DNA of 64,000 nt, taken from positions 4,630 to 68,629 of the forward strand of contig CAZWMT010000032.1 in the NCBI GenBank assembly GCA_964635055.1. The letters run 5' to 3'. A program made the position numbers and the translations under genes. This DNA is from JAEUJM01 sp964635055. GTDB taxonomy: Bacteria > Actinomycetota > Acidimicrobiia > Acidimicrobiales > DATDAH01. The notes below the pieces were generated by a model that was not told the DNA's origin, searched no databases, and worked only from the letters and a program-made list of their open reading frames with translations. Below are positions 17,888 to 27,054 of the stretch, piece by piece. Position 1 is the first letter of the stretch. Every line of letters begins with the position of its first letter.

Positions 17888-20406
17888 CGCCCACCTATGG
17901 CCACCCGGTGCCACCCGGTGGCCTGCTCTACCCGCTGAACCCTCAGGGGGGCCAACCAGCACCTGCCGTGACTCTGCACGCTCCTCCTGCGCCGGTACCC
18001 GGCCCTGTGCCTCCTGTGCGCGCCGGTCTCTTGCCTCCGCTCGGACCACCCATTCCGGGAGCGGTCGCTCCGAACGCTGTGGCCCCAGGCGCCTTGCCGG
18101 CCCCTGTCCCCATCCTGCTGCCCGCCCTCGCCCCGGCGGTCCCGGTGCCGATCGGTCAACCCCAACCCGTACCTCCGGCGCACGGCGCACCCGTGCCCCA
18201 TCCGGCGCCGCCAGCGGGGGCCTTGCAAGCCTCGTCATCGTCACTCGCCCCGGGGCTGACGGCTGGTCGGACCGGGCGAGTTGCTGCTGCTGTCGCCGCT
18301 GGTCAGGCGCCACTGCCACTACCACTGCCGCCGCCACTGCAGTCCATGGCTTCGGCCGCCGAGGCGGTCACTTCGCGCAGGCCCTTGGCGAGCTTGAACC
18401 TCTCAGGTAAGGCAGCAACGCCCTCTGGGGCGGGCGGCGCTCTCGCGGCTTTCGGTGTGCAGCACTTCCACGAATTCAAGCACGGGATCTCGGACATCAA
18501 GGGCGCCGGCGGCGAGGTCAACGCTTTGCAGGCCTCGAGCATCCAGAGGTTTCACGAGGCGCGCAACGTGTTGCTTCCCCACGCCATGGGCGAGGCCGGG
18601 CCACGGTTCAAGGCCGAGATGAGCAGGGACTTCAAGGATCGCAAGTCGCCGGCAGGTCAGCGGGCCGAAGCAGTGCTGGAACAGCAGGTGGGCCCACTGC
18701 TGATGCCTGCACTGGCCCGCGCTCGACACCGACTGACATCGTTGAACGACGTCAAGGAACGGTCGGAGGAGTCGGTCAACAAGCATCTCACCGTTCAAGA
18801 TCTCCTGTCCCAGCAGACCACAGGGCGCATCCCCACGGCAGCCAGCGGCAGCGCGAACCCGGACTCCGACATCGATGTGAATTCCCGAAGTCTGGCGTCG
18901 TCGTTCTTCCTGCCACATGTCACCGAACAGCTGTCGAGCTCCCTGGCCAGCGGGGGCGCCATGCCGCAGGGACAGACCGCGGGAACGGGCGTCGATCTCA
19001 ATTTCTACGCCATGGACTACCTGGTGGGATCAGCGGCCGAGCACAAGGGCAAGCCCTTCCGGACCGAAAAGGGAAAGGCGGGTGACGCGCATTCGTTGGC
19101 GCTGACCATGAACCAGGAGGTAGGGATCGGTGCCGGCGCAGACTTCAAGGCCTTCGAGCGTGACCAGCGCAAGGCGGCCCTGGTCCACCTCGTGAGGCAC
19201 ATCGACCCGTCTGCCGACAACCTCGAGATGGATCATGCCGGTCGCAAGGACCGTCCCCAGCACTTGGACAGCCTGGCCGCCGCATTGATGAGCGCGGAGG
19301 ACAAGACCCTGCTCGAGGAGGCCTGGCAAGAGCACCTCTGCAAGCAGCAGCAGGTCAAGGCGGCGGGGGACACCCTCAGGCCGACGCTGGCGGCCAACTT
19401 CGCCAGCACCTATGGACCCGGGTACACGATGACCACCAAGGGCAAGGGCCACCTCGACCGCGCCCTCGTCGCTGCGGCCCACGAGAAGCTGTATGTCGAG
19501 GCGCATGCCGGCGAGGGAGGCATCGGCGACCAACGGGCCGAGCTTCGCCGACGGGACGGTGACCTGAATCGGGAACGGGGGAAGCGCCGGCGTAGGCGCG
19601 ATCACCGCCTCATCGCCCGCGCAGAGAAGCGGGTCGGCCAACAGGCGCTTGCCTTGAAGGCGAAGATCGCCGACGGCCTCTACTTCGCCAACGAGGCCTA
19701 CGCCTCACAGGGTGCCGTGCACCACGCCGTCGGCGTCATGCAGGGCCTCGGCGCTGAGCAGCGGTTGGCGGAGGACGTTTCCGGAGAGAAGCGTTCCCCA
19801 ACCGTAGACATCCCCAGGGTGATGATGCTGCATGCCGTCATCGAGAACGCCGGCGACGCCTTCCGCGTCCTCAAGGACGGCGACGCCGACGGCCATCCGG
19901 GCGATGCCTCCGCCCAGGGGCCACACGGTCTGACTCAACTCAAGGATGCGCACAAATACGTCCACCGGATGTTCGACGCCACCGGTCGCGCCGGCGTCAA
20001 GGCGACGAACAACGAGCAGTCGTCGGCGGTGAGAACCATCGCCGCGGCCCACGCCCGAGTGAAGGACACCGAGTCGCTGCTCCAAAAACGAGGCGGATCG
20101 GAGGCGGAGGGGAAACAACGTGAGGGCTTGAACATCGACGACGACAAGAATCGGGTGAACGAGGTGGTGGCGTCGCGGGGCAACAGCGTGCCGCAGCTCG
20201 ACATCCGCACGTTCCTCGTCGAGCACGTGGCCCGAGCGATGAATACCTTCCAGGGGGACGACAGCGCGTCACTCACGGTGTCGGACCGACAGCACGGGGA
20301 CGCCTCCGCCGAACGCCTCAAGTTCGGCATTGCGCAGCGAGACCTCCTGAAGGCCCGGCAGGTGCTGGAGCGGCCTGGCGGTAGATCGTCACCACTCCAC
20401 ACGTAG
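17884..20406 (+). CDS. Candidate eCIS effector with nucleotidyltransferase-like active site
   Basis: 840 aa, not recognised as a whole. Residues 1-165 are Pro/Ala-rich and low complexity, as expected of a disordered leader. Residues 322-333 read GSANPDSDIDVN and residues 370-374 VDLNF, which fit the nucleotidyltransferase pattern GS-x-[DE]x[DE] with a third acidic residue on a later strand (D329, D331, D371). The rest is mostly helical with a basic stretch near 565-580 (RGKRRRRRDHR). Base use is visibly less GC-rich than the neighbours, suggesting separate acquisition. Start GTG 17884 is coupled to the AAA+ gene; the 3' end overlaps the tape measure gene by 18 nt on the opposite strand. Effector status is inferred from position, composition and motif. 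It might instead be a structural accessory. Confidence 0.5.
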
Positions 20407-21945
20407 CGGCCGTGGTGTCCAGGGCAGGGCGACCCACGCCACCGTCCACGGGAACCGGTCGAGCACCACGTCGTGGGTCTGGCGCTCGACCCGCAGGAGC
20501 CAGGCGCCGTCGCGCATGGTGAGGGCCCCGTCCCGGACGAGGAAGGTCCCCCGCAGGGCCGGGATGGACATGTCGCGCAGGATCGGCGCCTGGGCGACCA
20601 CGGCGCGCAGCAGGTCGTTGCCCTCCTCGGCCTCGTCGTCGGTCACGGGGTCACCGAAGTCGAAGACCTCGTCCGGCTCGATGCCGCACAGCACCTTGTT
20701 CAGGGCGAGTCGGTGCTCAGGCGGCGACCGGTCCCCGGTGGCCGCGTACTGCAGCAGGCCCGCCGCTCGGTGGGCCGAGGCCTCGTCGCGGAAGCGGCGC
20801 CCGTCGAGCAGGCCGAGGCGCCCGAAGAAGCGCTCGAGGAACGGCCACAGGATGACGAGGCCGGCGTTCTCGACGTAGATCGTGTCGGCGTCGCTGAAGC
20901 CGAGATCGGGCGCCGCCGCGACCCAGTCGTCGTCGGGCGGCAGGGAGGTGGGGACCGGGGTGGCCTCACCCTCGTCCGCGCCGGCAGGTGCGTCGACACC
21001 GTCGGTGTCCGGATCCTCGCCGCCGAGCGCGGTGGTAGGCCTCGTCGCCGGTGCCGCTCGTTCGTCGACCCCGTCGGACGCGTCGCCGCCGACTCCGGTG
21101 GTCGGGTCCGAGTCGGCAGCAGCGCGTGCGACGTCGGGAAGCTCCTGGTGCAAGCGATCCACCAGGTCGCCGGCCGTCGCGCCTGACCTGCCCCGCGCTG
21201 CGAGTGGCCGGTGCAGCGCATCGATCAGCCCCGAGTACGAGGCACCCGCCGTCACCGAGAAGTGGGCGAGCACGTCGCGCCAGGCCACCAACTGGTCGTC
21301 GGGGGACGAACCGGGCGGTGAGGCGCCCCGGCGAAGGCTGGCCCGGAGCACGGCCGTCCAGGCCGCCGCTCTGAGATGACGGTCGCCGGTGGCGCTCCCC
21401 GCCCGGCGGGCGGCCACCACGAGGTCCTCGGTCCGGAGACCGGGCTGGAGGCGAAGCGACGGCGATCCGAGCGCCAGCAGGCGCCCGAGCAGGTGGTCGT
21501 CGAACGTCAGCGCGATCCGCCGCAGCGCCTGTGGCTCGCCGACCAGTTCGTGCAGCAGCGCGGCCAGCGCGCGCGACGGTCGTTCGACGAGATCGTTCAG
21601 TGCCTGCTGGGGCCGGTCGCGATCATCGGCGTCCACCCACCAGGGCAGCCGGCCGGTGCGGGCGAAGTAGGCGAGCAACTCGAGTCGGGCGTCGGTCGCG
21701 GGGTCGCCACCTCTCTCGCGTGCGCCGCGTTCGCTCCGGCCGATCGCCGTTGCGAGTGCCTCGGGGAGCACGTGGGCGACTCGGGCGAGGAAGTCGGGCC
21801 CGAGGCGCGCCGCATCCAGGATGCCGAGGTCGATCTCGACCCGGTCGATGCGGTGCACCCGATCAGGATCTCCCGCCTTCGAGCAGCACCGCTCGATGAC
21901 GGGGGCCAGCTCCCGTGTGGACATGCGGCTCACGTCGGCCTGCAC
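20389..21945 (-). CDS. Contractile injection system tape measure protein
   Basis: 518 aa from GTG 21945. The conserved C-terminal half reads IYVENAGLVILWPFLERFFG, HRLALNKVLCGIEPDEVFDF, SIPALRGTFLVRDGALTMRD and VLDRFPWTVAWVALPWTPRP, matching the CIS tape measure family (CIS_TMP) that sets tube length. A low-complexity Asp/Gly/Pro insert lies around 275-340. The open frame extends upstream to 22020 with HRILRLVVEIEAGGEAAAAR, which looks like the family's true N-terminus, but only a CTG (22020) is available there, so the start is uncertain. It is last in the leftward arm. Confidence 0.82.
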   Translation of the reverse strand: MQADVSRMSTRELAPVIERCCSKAGDPDRVHRIDRVEIDLGILDAARLGPDFLARVAHVLPEALATAIGRSERGARERGGDPATDARLELLAYFARTGRLPWWVDADDRDRPQQALNDLVERPSRALAALLHELVGEPQALRRIALTFDDHLLGRLLALGSPSLRLQPGLRTEDLVVAARRAGSATGDRHLRAAAWTAVLRASLRRGASPPGSSPDDQLVAWRDVLAHFSVTAGASYSGLIDALHRPLAARGRSGATAGDLVDRLHQELPDVARAAADSDPTTGVGGDASDGVDERAAPATRPTTALGGEDPDTDGVDAPAGADEGEATPVPTSLPPDDDWVAAAPDLGFSDADTIYVENAGLVILWPFLERFFGRLGLLDGRRFRDEASAHRAAGLLQYAATGDRSPPEHRLALNKVLCGIEPDEVFDFGDPVTDDEAEEGNDLLRAVVAQAPILRDMSIPALRGTFLVRDGALTMRDGAWLLRVERQTHDVVLDRFPWTVAWVALPWTPRPLRVEW

Positions 21946-22021
21946 CCGGGCCGCGGCCGCCTCGCCGCCGGCCTCGATCTCGACGACGAGCCGGAGGATC
22001 CGGTGGGGCGGCGTCGCCAGC

Positions 22022-23752
22022 TCAGTCGCCTGCCCGCTCGGGCGGGTCGTCGTCGTCGACCCGGATCTCCGGCAGGTCGACGATCTGCGCCCGGTGGGCC
22101 ATGTCCACCGACGCGCCGGACCGTGCCCGCACGGCGCGGATGCTCAGGCCGTCCTCGACGGCCAAGCCGTCGAGATCGACCGCCGGCGGCGGAGGGCGCC
22201 GACGGCCCAGTTCGATCCTGCCCTCGGGGGCGTCGGGTCCGGGGACCGACGCGATGATGACGAAGTCCACGCCCAGGCGCAGCCCGAGTCGTGCGCTCGG
22301 TTCGGCTCTGCCCCCGATCCCCTTGTTGCGCGCCGCGTCGAGCTCGTCGACCTGGTGGACGAACGCCGGCAGGCTGCGCCGCTCCGAGTCACTCGGGGTG
22401 AGGTGGTAGAAGACACCCGGCTGACCGCCCGACACGATCACCCCGCCCCGGACCACGCCATCGGCGATGTTGGCGGCCAGCTCGACCGGGTGGGCCGGAT
22501 CGGGTGTGACGAGCACCACCGCGGCGGTGTCGAGCCAGATCTTGGAGTGGGTCTTGGCGGCCTCGACCAGGATCAACAGGTCGTCGTGGAGGGGGCCGAG
22601 CGGTCGGTCCTCGCCGTCGGCCAGCTCATCGAGCGGCAGGGACAGCTCGCCGCCGGTGCCGTCATGGACAGGTCCGCGGAGGGTGAACCGCTGCGCATCC
22701 TCGGCCTCCCCGACGGCCTTCTCACCTTCGGTTTCGTCGGGGTCCCCCGCGACGGGGCGGGCCACGATCACCCGTGGCGCCGCGGCGCCGGTGTCGAGCC
22801 CGTCGCCCGAGAACTCGGCGACCTCGGCCTCGCCCACGTCGTCGTCGAAGACGAAGTCGCTGTCGGCCAGTCGATGGGCGACGAGGCGGTAGGTGCAGGA
22901 CTCCTGGCTGTCGGCAAGGACGACGGTCGCAGCCCGACTGCCGAACGCCACCAGGGACGATGGTGCGACCGACAGCGCCACGGTCGGATCGGGACGCACC
23001 CGTAGGGGCAGGTCCAACGGCTCGTCGTCGCTTCCCAGGACCAACTGGGTCTGGTCTTGCTGGTCGAGCGACTCGGCGAATCGTTGGGTCACGCGCAGGC
23101 GCACCTTGGTGTCCTCGTGCACCCCCCGAGCGGTCAGGTTGATCCCCTCGCCCGTGCCGATGGTGGGGGTCGCCGTCAGCACGCGCTCGCGGTCATTCGG
23201 GAGCGGCTCCACCAGCCGGTACTCGACCCCTTCCTGGCTGTGATCGACCCGGACCCGGAATTCGGCGGCGTGGTCGATGAGGCGCGGATCGGTGTCGGCG
23301 CCGGCGGTCGGGTCGAGCAGCGGCCCCTCGATCCGGGCGCTGAGCGCAGTGGCGAGGCCCACTCGCAACGTGACGGTCTGGTCGAGGAACACCTCGCGTG
23401 CCTTGGGATCATCCGTTGCCTCGGGATCGTCTTCGCTCTGCGACGGGGACTCCTTGCGGGCCCGTACCTCGTAGGTCACGTCCTCGAGCACCTCGGTGAT
23501 CTGCAGGATCGTCTCGTCGCCTTTGCCGCGGGTACCCGAACCGCCGGCGAACGCTCCGGACACTCGACGGAGCAGGTACCGCACGTCGCCCTGACCGGGA
23601 ACGACTCTGATCTCGGCCGGTTGGCCGAGCGGCACCAACGGCGTCTTCGTCACGACCTCGGTGTCCTGGAGCGGTGCCGTCGCACCGAGACCGAGCAGGT
23701 CGACCAGCCGGTCGCGGGCGCCCCGCACGCCGAGTTGCTGGGACGGGGTCAC
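22022..23752 (-). CDS. eCIS-associated protein of unknown function, beta-rich
   Basis: 576 aa, not recognised. It starts at a GTG overlapping the stop of the baseplate gene (GTGA). From residue 40 it shows alternating hydrophobic patterns and recurrent phrases such as TPLVPLGQPAEIRVVPGQGD, RLIDHAAEFRVRVDHSQEGV, SLVAFGSRAATVVLADSQES and VIVSGGQPGVFYHLTPSDSE, suggesting four to five related beta-sandwich (Ig-like) repeats with Asp/Glu-rich linkers. Acidic overall, no signal peptide. Position between baseplate and tape measure genes suggests a structural or surface adaptor part of the particle. Confidence 0.6.
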   Translation of the reverse strand: MTPSQQLGVRGARDRLVDLLGLGATAPLQDTEVVTKTPLVPLGQPAEIRVVPGQGDVRYLLRRVSGAFAGGSGTRGKGDETILQITEVLEDVTYEVRARKESPSQSEDDPEATDDPKAREVFLDQTVTLRVGLATALSARIEGPLLDPTAGADTDPRLIDHAAEFRVRVDHSQEGVEYRLVEPLPNDRERVLTATPTIGTGEGINLTARGVHEDTKVRLRVTQRFAESLDQQDQTQLVLGSDDEPLDLPLRVRPDPTVALSVAPSSLVAFGSRAATVVLADSQESCTYRLVAHRLADSDFVFDDDVGEAEVAEFSGDGLDTGAAAPRVIVARPVAGDPDETEGEKAVGEAEDAQRFTLRGPVHDGTGGELSLPLDELADGEDRPLGPLHDDLLILVEAAKTHSKIWLDTAAVVLVTPDPAHPVELAANIADGVVRGGVIVSGGQPGVFYHLTPSDSERRSLPAFVHQVDELDAARNKGIGGRAEPSARLGLRLGVDFVIIASVPGPDAPEGRIELGRRRPPPPAVDLDGLAVEDGLSIRAVRARSGASVDMAHRAQIVDLPEIRVDDDDPPERAGD

Positions 23753-25779
23753 GACGGCGCCACACCCGCACCGTCGAGCTCGCGGCGGCGCTCGATCCAG
23801 TCCCGGTAGGCCGTCTCCAGCGCTTGCCAGTCGCCGGGCTCGAGCCACCGCACGTGGACCGTCAGATGAGCGGGGACCTCGTCGCGCACGGTGCGCGTCG
23901 CGAAGGCCCGGAACGCCTCTGCCCCGCTGTGGGAGGCCGCTCGGGCCTCCGCTGACGCCGCGCCCGCACCGGTGCCGGCGAAGCGCCCGACCCGGCAGAA
24001 GGCGACCGTGAGCTGGAGCGAGTATGGGTCGCGTTCCCGGGCGTTGGTCAGCAGCGGCACCGACTGGGCTGCGTCGTCGCGGGTCGGTCGAAGGAGGATG
24101 TGCTCGATGATCAGCAGGGACTCCTCGAGGGGGGCGTCCCCGGGCGGGCGGCCTGGGCGCGGCTCGAGGCCCAGCTTGAGGCGGATCCGGGCCTCGAGTC
24201 CCGAGCAGTCGAGGCCGTCCTCGGCAACGAGGTCGTGGGCCGTGCCCCGCCCCGCGCTCACCTGTGGGTAGTGGCTCAGGAACGCCTGCTTGGCGATGCG
24301 CAGCGCGTCCGGTCGTTCCGTGTCGGCGGGGGCCACGAGGGCGTAGTCGCCGAGCTCTTCGCCGACCCGGGCCAACAGGTGGTCGAGGAACCGCTGCCGG
24401 CGCTCGTCGGTGGCCACCTCGGGTTGCCCCTCGTCCGGGTCCGCTTCCGGCACGGGGCGGATGAGACCGTCCAGCTCGGGCTCGTCGACCACCTGCGAGA
24501 AGTACGTGCGAGGGTCGTCCTCGGTCGGCGAGAACAGGCGTCCGACGTTCGCCAGTTGGGCGAACTGGTCGGCCAGCAGTTGGTCGAAGAACAGCAGGTA
24601 GGCCTGGAGCTGGCGGGCCTGTGCCCGTCGCTCGGGCAGGGCGGATCCGGGCAGCCCCCGCTCGCCCAGGCCGAACACCGGAGGGAGGTGCCGCTGCACC
24701 GACGAGTAGTGACCGACGTAGCGGTCCCTGCCCCGGGGCGGGACCAGCGCTGGCTCATCGGCCTGCGAGCCCTCGACGGCGGCGTCCTGATGGCGACGGA
24801 GGACCGCGTCGACGTCGACGGAAGCGGCGATGCCCGCCCGCTGGAGGATCACGTGCGACCCTTCGGGGTCGAGGCGCGGTGATGTGTTCGTCCCGAGCGG
24901 CAGGAGCCAGGTCTGTGGCGACCCCGGGGGGGTCGACATGGCGATCCGTCCCACGGCGCGGACGCCGGGCACGTCCATCACGACCCGGATCAGGTCCGAG
25001 GCACGCACCGAGGTCCGGCGCTCGACTGCCTCGAGGGCGCCGGTCTCGAGGAAACCATTCGACAGGAGGGGGCCGTCGTAGATCTCGTCCAGCCGGTAGC
25101 CGCGGGCGACCATCTCGCCGAGGGTCAGGAAGGGCACCGCCGGCGACAGGTACGCGGCGATCGCGTCGAAGACCCCCACCAGCACCGATTCGGGGTCGGC
25201 CACCCGCTCGATCTCGATGGCGGCGTCGATGCGAACGTTCTGCGCATCGAGTGCCGTGACGGCGGTGAAGTCCTGGCACATGGGCCGGTTGGCGCGCAGG
25301 CGCCGGGCCGCCTGGTGCCGGACGCTGACGCTGTCGGCCCACGGTTCGAGCTCGAGGAGGACGCGAGAGAGGCCTTGGATGGTCACGGGCTGGGACACCG
25401 GCGGGGTGGCGACCTGATCGATCTGGTTCGACTCGGGGTCGAAGTGGAGCGGCAACTCGGTGGCATCGGGTTCGACCCACGCGTTCCGCACACCGTCGAC
25501 GTCCATGAGCAACTTGCGCAGGTCGGTGATCGTGACCGGTCGACAGCTCAGGATCTGCGACGGTGGGAAGAGGCTCTCGAAGGAGTCGCGGCCGGCGGAC
25601 GCCAGCAGGTCGGGAACGGTGAAACCCGCCCGGTAGCCCAGGTCGGTGAGCGCGTAGCAGAGCGCCTCGAGGATGGTGATGCCGGGATCGTGGGCGTTGA
25701 AGTCCGTCCAGAGCCCCCCGCTCAGCCGTTCGAGGTCGCGGAGCCCCTGCTCGCGCAGCGACGCATAGTCCAGTCCCAT
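23749..25779 (-). CDS. eCIS baseplate protein, baseplate J/Afp11-like
   Basis: 676 aa from ATG 25779. The N-terminus, GLWTDFNAHDPGITILEALC followed by YALTDLGYRAGF, is the hallmark of baseplate wedge proteins in contractile injection systems. Central segments (DGVRNAWVEPDATELPLHFD, VVMDVPGVRAVGRIAMSTPP) resemble baseplate J-type domains, and residues 395-450 carry a helical LQAYLLFFDQLLADQFAQLA region. The end includes IIEHILLRPTRDD. It follows the tail fibre gene by 13 nt and overlaps the next gene by GTGA. It probably forms the baseplate wedge with the 1431-aa protein. Confidence 0.75.
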   Translation of the reverse strand: MGLDYASLREQGLRDLERLSGGLWTDFNAHDPGITILEALCYALTDLGYRAGFTVPDLLASAGRDSFESLFPPSQILSCRPVTITDLRKLLMDVDGVRNAWVEPDATELPLHFDPESNQIDQVATPPVSQPVTIQGLSRVLLELEPWADSVSVRHQAARRLRANRPMCQDFTAVTALDAQNVRIDAAIEIERVADPESVLVGVFDAIAAYLSPAVPFLTLGEMVARGYRLDEIYDGPLLSNGFLETGALEAVERRTSVRASDLIRVVMDVPGVRAVGRIAMSTPPGSPQTWLLPLGTNTSPRLDPEGSHVILQRAGIAASVDVDAVLRRHQDAAVEGSQADEPALVPPRGRDRYVGHYSSVQRHLPPVFGLGERGLPGSALPERRAQARQLQAYLLFFDQLLADQFAQLANVGRLFSPTEDDPRTYFSQVVDEPELDGLIRPVPEADPDEGQPEVATDERRQRFLDHLLARVGEELGDYALVAPADTERPDALRIAKQAFLSHYPQVSAGRGTAHDLVAEDGLDCSGLEARIRLKLGLEPRPGRPPGDAPLEESLLIIEHILLRPTRDDAAQSVPLLTNARERDPYSLQLTVAFCRVGRFAGTGAGAASAEARAASHSGAEAFRAFATRTVRDEVPAHLTVHVRWLEPGDWQALETAYRDWIERRRELDGAGVAPS

Positions 25780-25792
25780 GGCGTTTCGTTGC

Positions 25793-27019
25793 CTACGAGA
25801 CCGGCGCCGACCCGAGGCACTCGACCTGGCGCTCGAGGCGGTCGACACGAGCAGTCTGCTCGTTGAGCGCCTCGATGATGGGGGCGATGAGCCCGTTGTA
25901 GTTGAGCGCCTTCATGCCGTTGGGCCCAATGGACACGAGCTCGGGGAACACCTCTTCCACCTCTTGGGCGATGAGACCCAACTGCGGGTTGGCATCGGTA
26001 GGGTCTTCGCGCCACCGATACTTCACTCCGCTAAGGCGGGACACTGATTGCAGCGCATCGTCGATGGGCGTGACGTCCACCTTGGTTCGCCCGTCCGACT
26101 GGTGATATTGACCTTGCTCTACCCACATCTTCCCGGCAGCAAATCCGCCGTAGTAGTTGAGGCCCGGAGTGGTGCTGGGAGAAAATAGTCTTAGCCATTC
26201 AGCGTCGTCATAGGTGTCACGATCGCCGGACAGCAGCCACTTGGTCCCGAGCTGCAACTTGAGGGTCTTCGTCGTGCCGTTGACATCGAGCTTGACCGTG
26301 GGATCGATTGTCCCGATGCCGACATTACCGCTCGGCAAAAGGGCTATGTGATCGTCGCCGCCATCCCTGACGGCGGCTCCCACACCGATGGCCAGCAGGG
26401 CCCCGTTCGTCGCAACGTCCCACCGGTGGTCGTGGTATTGAATGAACCCGTACTCGTTGCCGCGCGCATCCTTGCTGCGGAACACGATGCTGGTCGCGCC
26501 GTTCACGTCGTCGTGGTCCAACAGCAACGACCCACCGTTGGGGCCGTGCCGGGTGCCGATGGCCTCGCTGATGGTCAGGCCACCGTTGGCCGACACCCGG
26601 GCGGTGGCGGTCACGCCGCCGGCGATATCGAGTTGCGTGGCCTTCACGCCGCCGGCCACGTCGAGTGTCGCCGCGGGGGTGGTCGTCCCGATGCCGACGC
26701 GTCCGGTGGCCCGGTCGATGAACAGTCGGGTCGTGCCGGCCGTGTCGCTGATGGCGAGGCCGTTGCGATCGGTCGCCGGTGTGAGCGACAGGGTCCAGGC
26801 CGGGTCGATCGTGAAGTCGGTGTAGAGGCCGAGCACCTTGTGGGTCGGGCCGACGCCTTTGATGCCCAACGGCCGATCCCCGTCGGGTCTGACGATGCCG
26901 TCCTGCACCTGGTTCAGGCCGGCGTTGATGAGGTCGGCGAAGTCCTCCTGGGTCGGGATGGCGTTCTGGACGAAGAGCTGCTTGAGCTGGTCACGGGACT
27001 TCAAGTTCTCGAGATCCAT
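25793..27019 (-). CDS. Tail fibre with C-terminal intramolecular chaperone (peptidase S74)
   Basis: 408 aa. The N-terminus (LKSRDQLKQLFVQNAIPTQE) likely attaches to the baseplate. Two repeats of the fibre type VGIGT...P...LDV lie at 108-121 and 233-246. Residues 305-408 form an S74 chaperone of endosialidase: HQSDGRTKVD with the cleavage Ser S308, GVKYRWRED, LGLIAQEVEEVFPELV, and a C-terminal coiled-coil LNEQTARVDRLERQVE. The chaperone trimerises the fibre and then cuts itself off. Fibres are the target-recognition part of injection particles. AGGAGA precedes ATG 27019. The middle (about 25950-26350) is lower in GC than its neighbours, hinting at fibre exchange. Confidence 0.85.
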   Translation of the reverse strand: MDLENLKSRDQLKQLFVQNAIPTQEDFADLINAGLNQVQDGIVRPDGDRPLGIKGVGPTHKVLGLYTDFTIDPAWTLSLTPATDRNGLAISDTAGTTRLFIDRATGRVGIGTTTPAATLDVAGGVKATQLDIAGGVTATARVSANGGLTISEAIGTRHGPNGGSLLLDHDDVNGATSIVFRSKDARGNEYGFIQYHDHRWDVATNGALLAIGVGAAVRDGGDDHIALLPSGNVGIGTIDPTVKLDVNGTTKTLKLQLGTKWLLSGDRDTYDDAEWLRLFSPSTTPGLNYYGGFAAGKMWVEQGQYHQSDGRTKVDVTPIDDALQSVSRLSGVKYRWREDPTDANPQLGLIAQEVEEVFPELVSIGPNGMKALNYNGLIAPIIEALNEQTARVDRLERQVECLGSAPVS

Positions 27020-27054
27020 CGGGTGTCTCCTTGCTGCGCAGGCGGGCGTGGCGG

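Noticed and set aside
18469..18483. HEFKH (residues 196-200) in the cargo candidate as a zinc protease motif
   Set aside because: The HExxH pattern occurs without a recognisable third ligand or metalloprotease context and lies outside any clear domain. The nucleotidyltransferase pattern is better supported.
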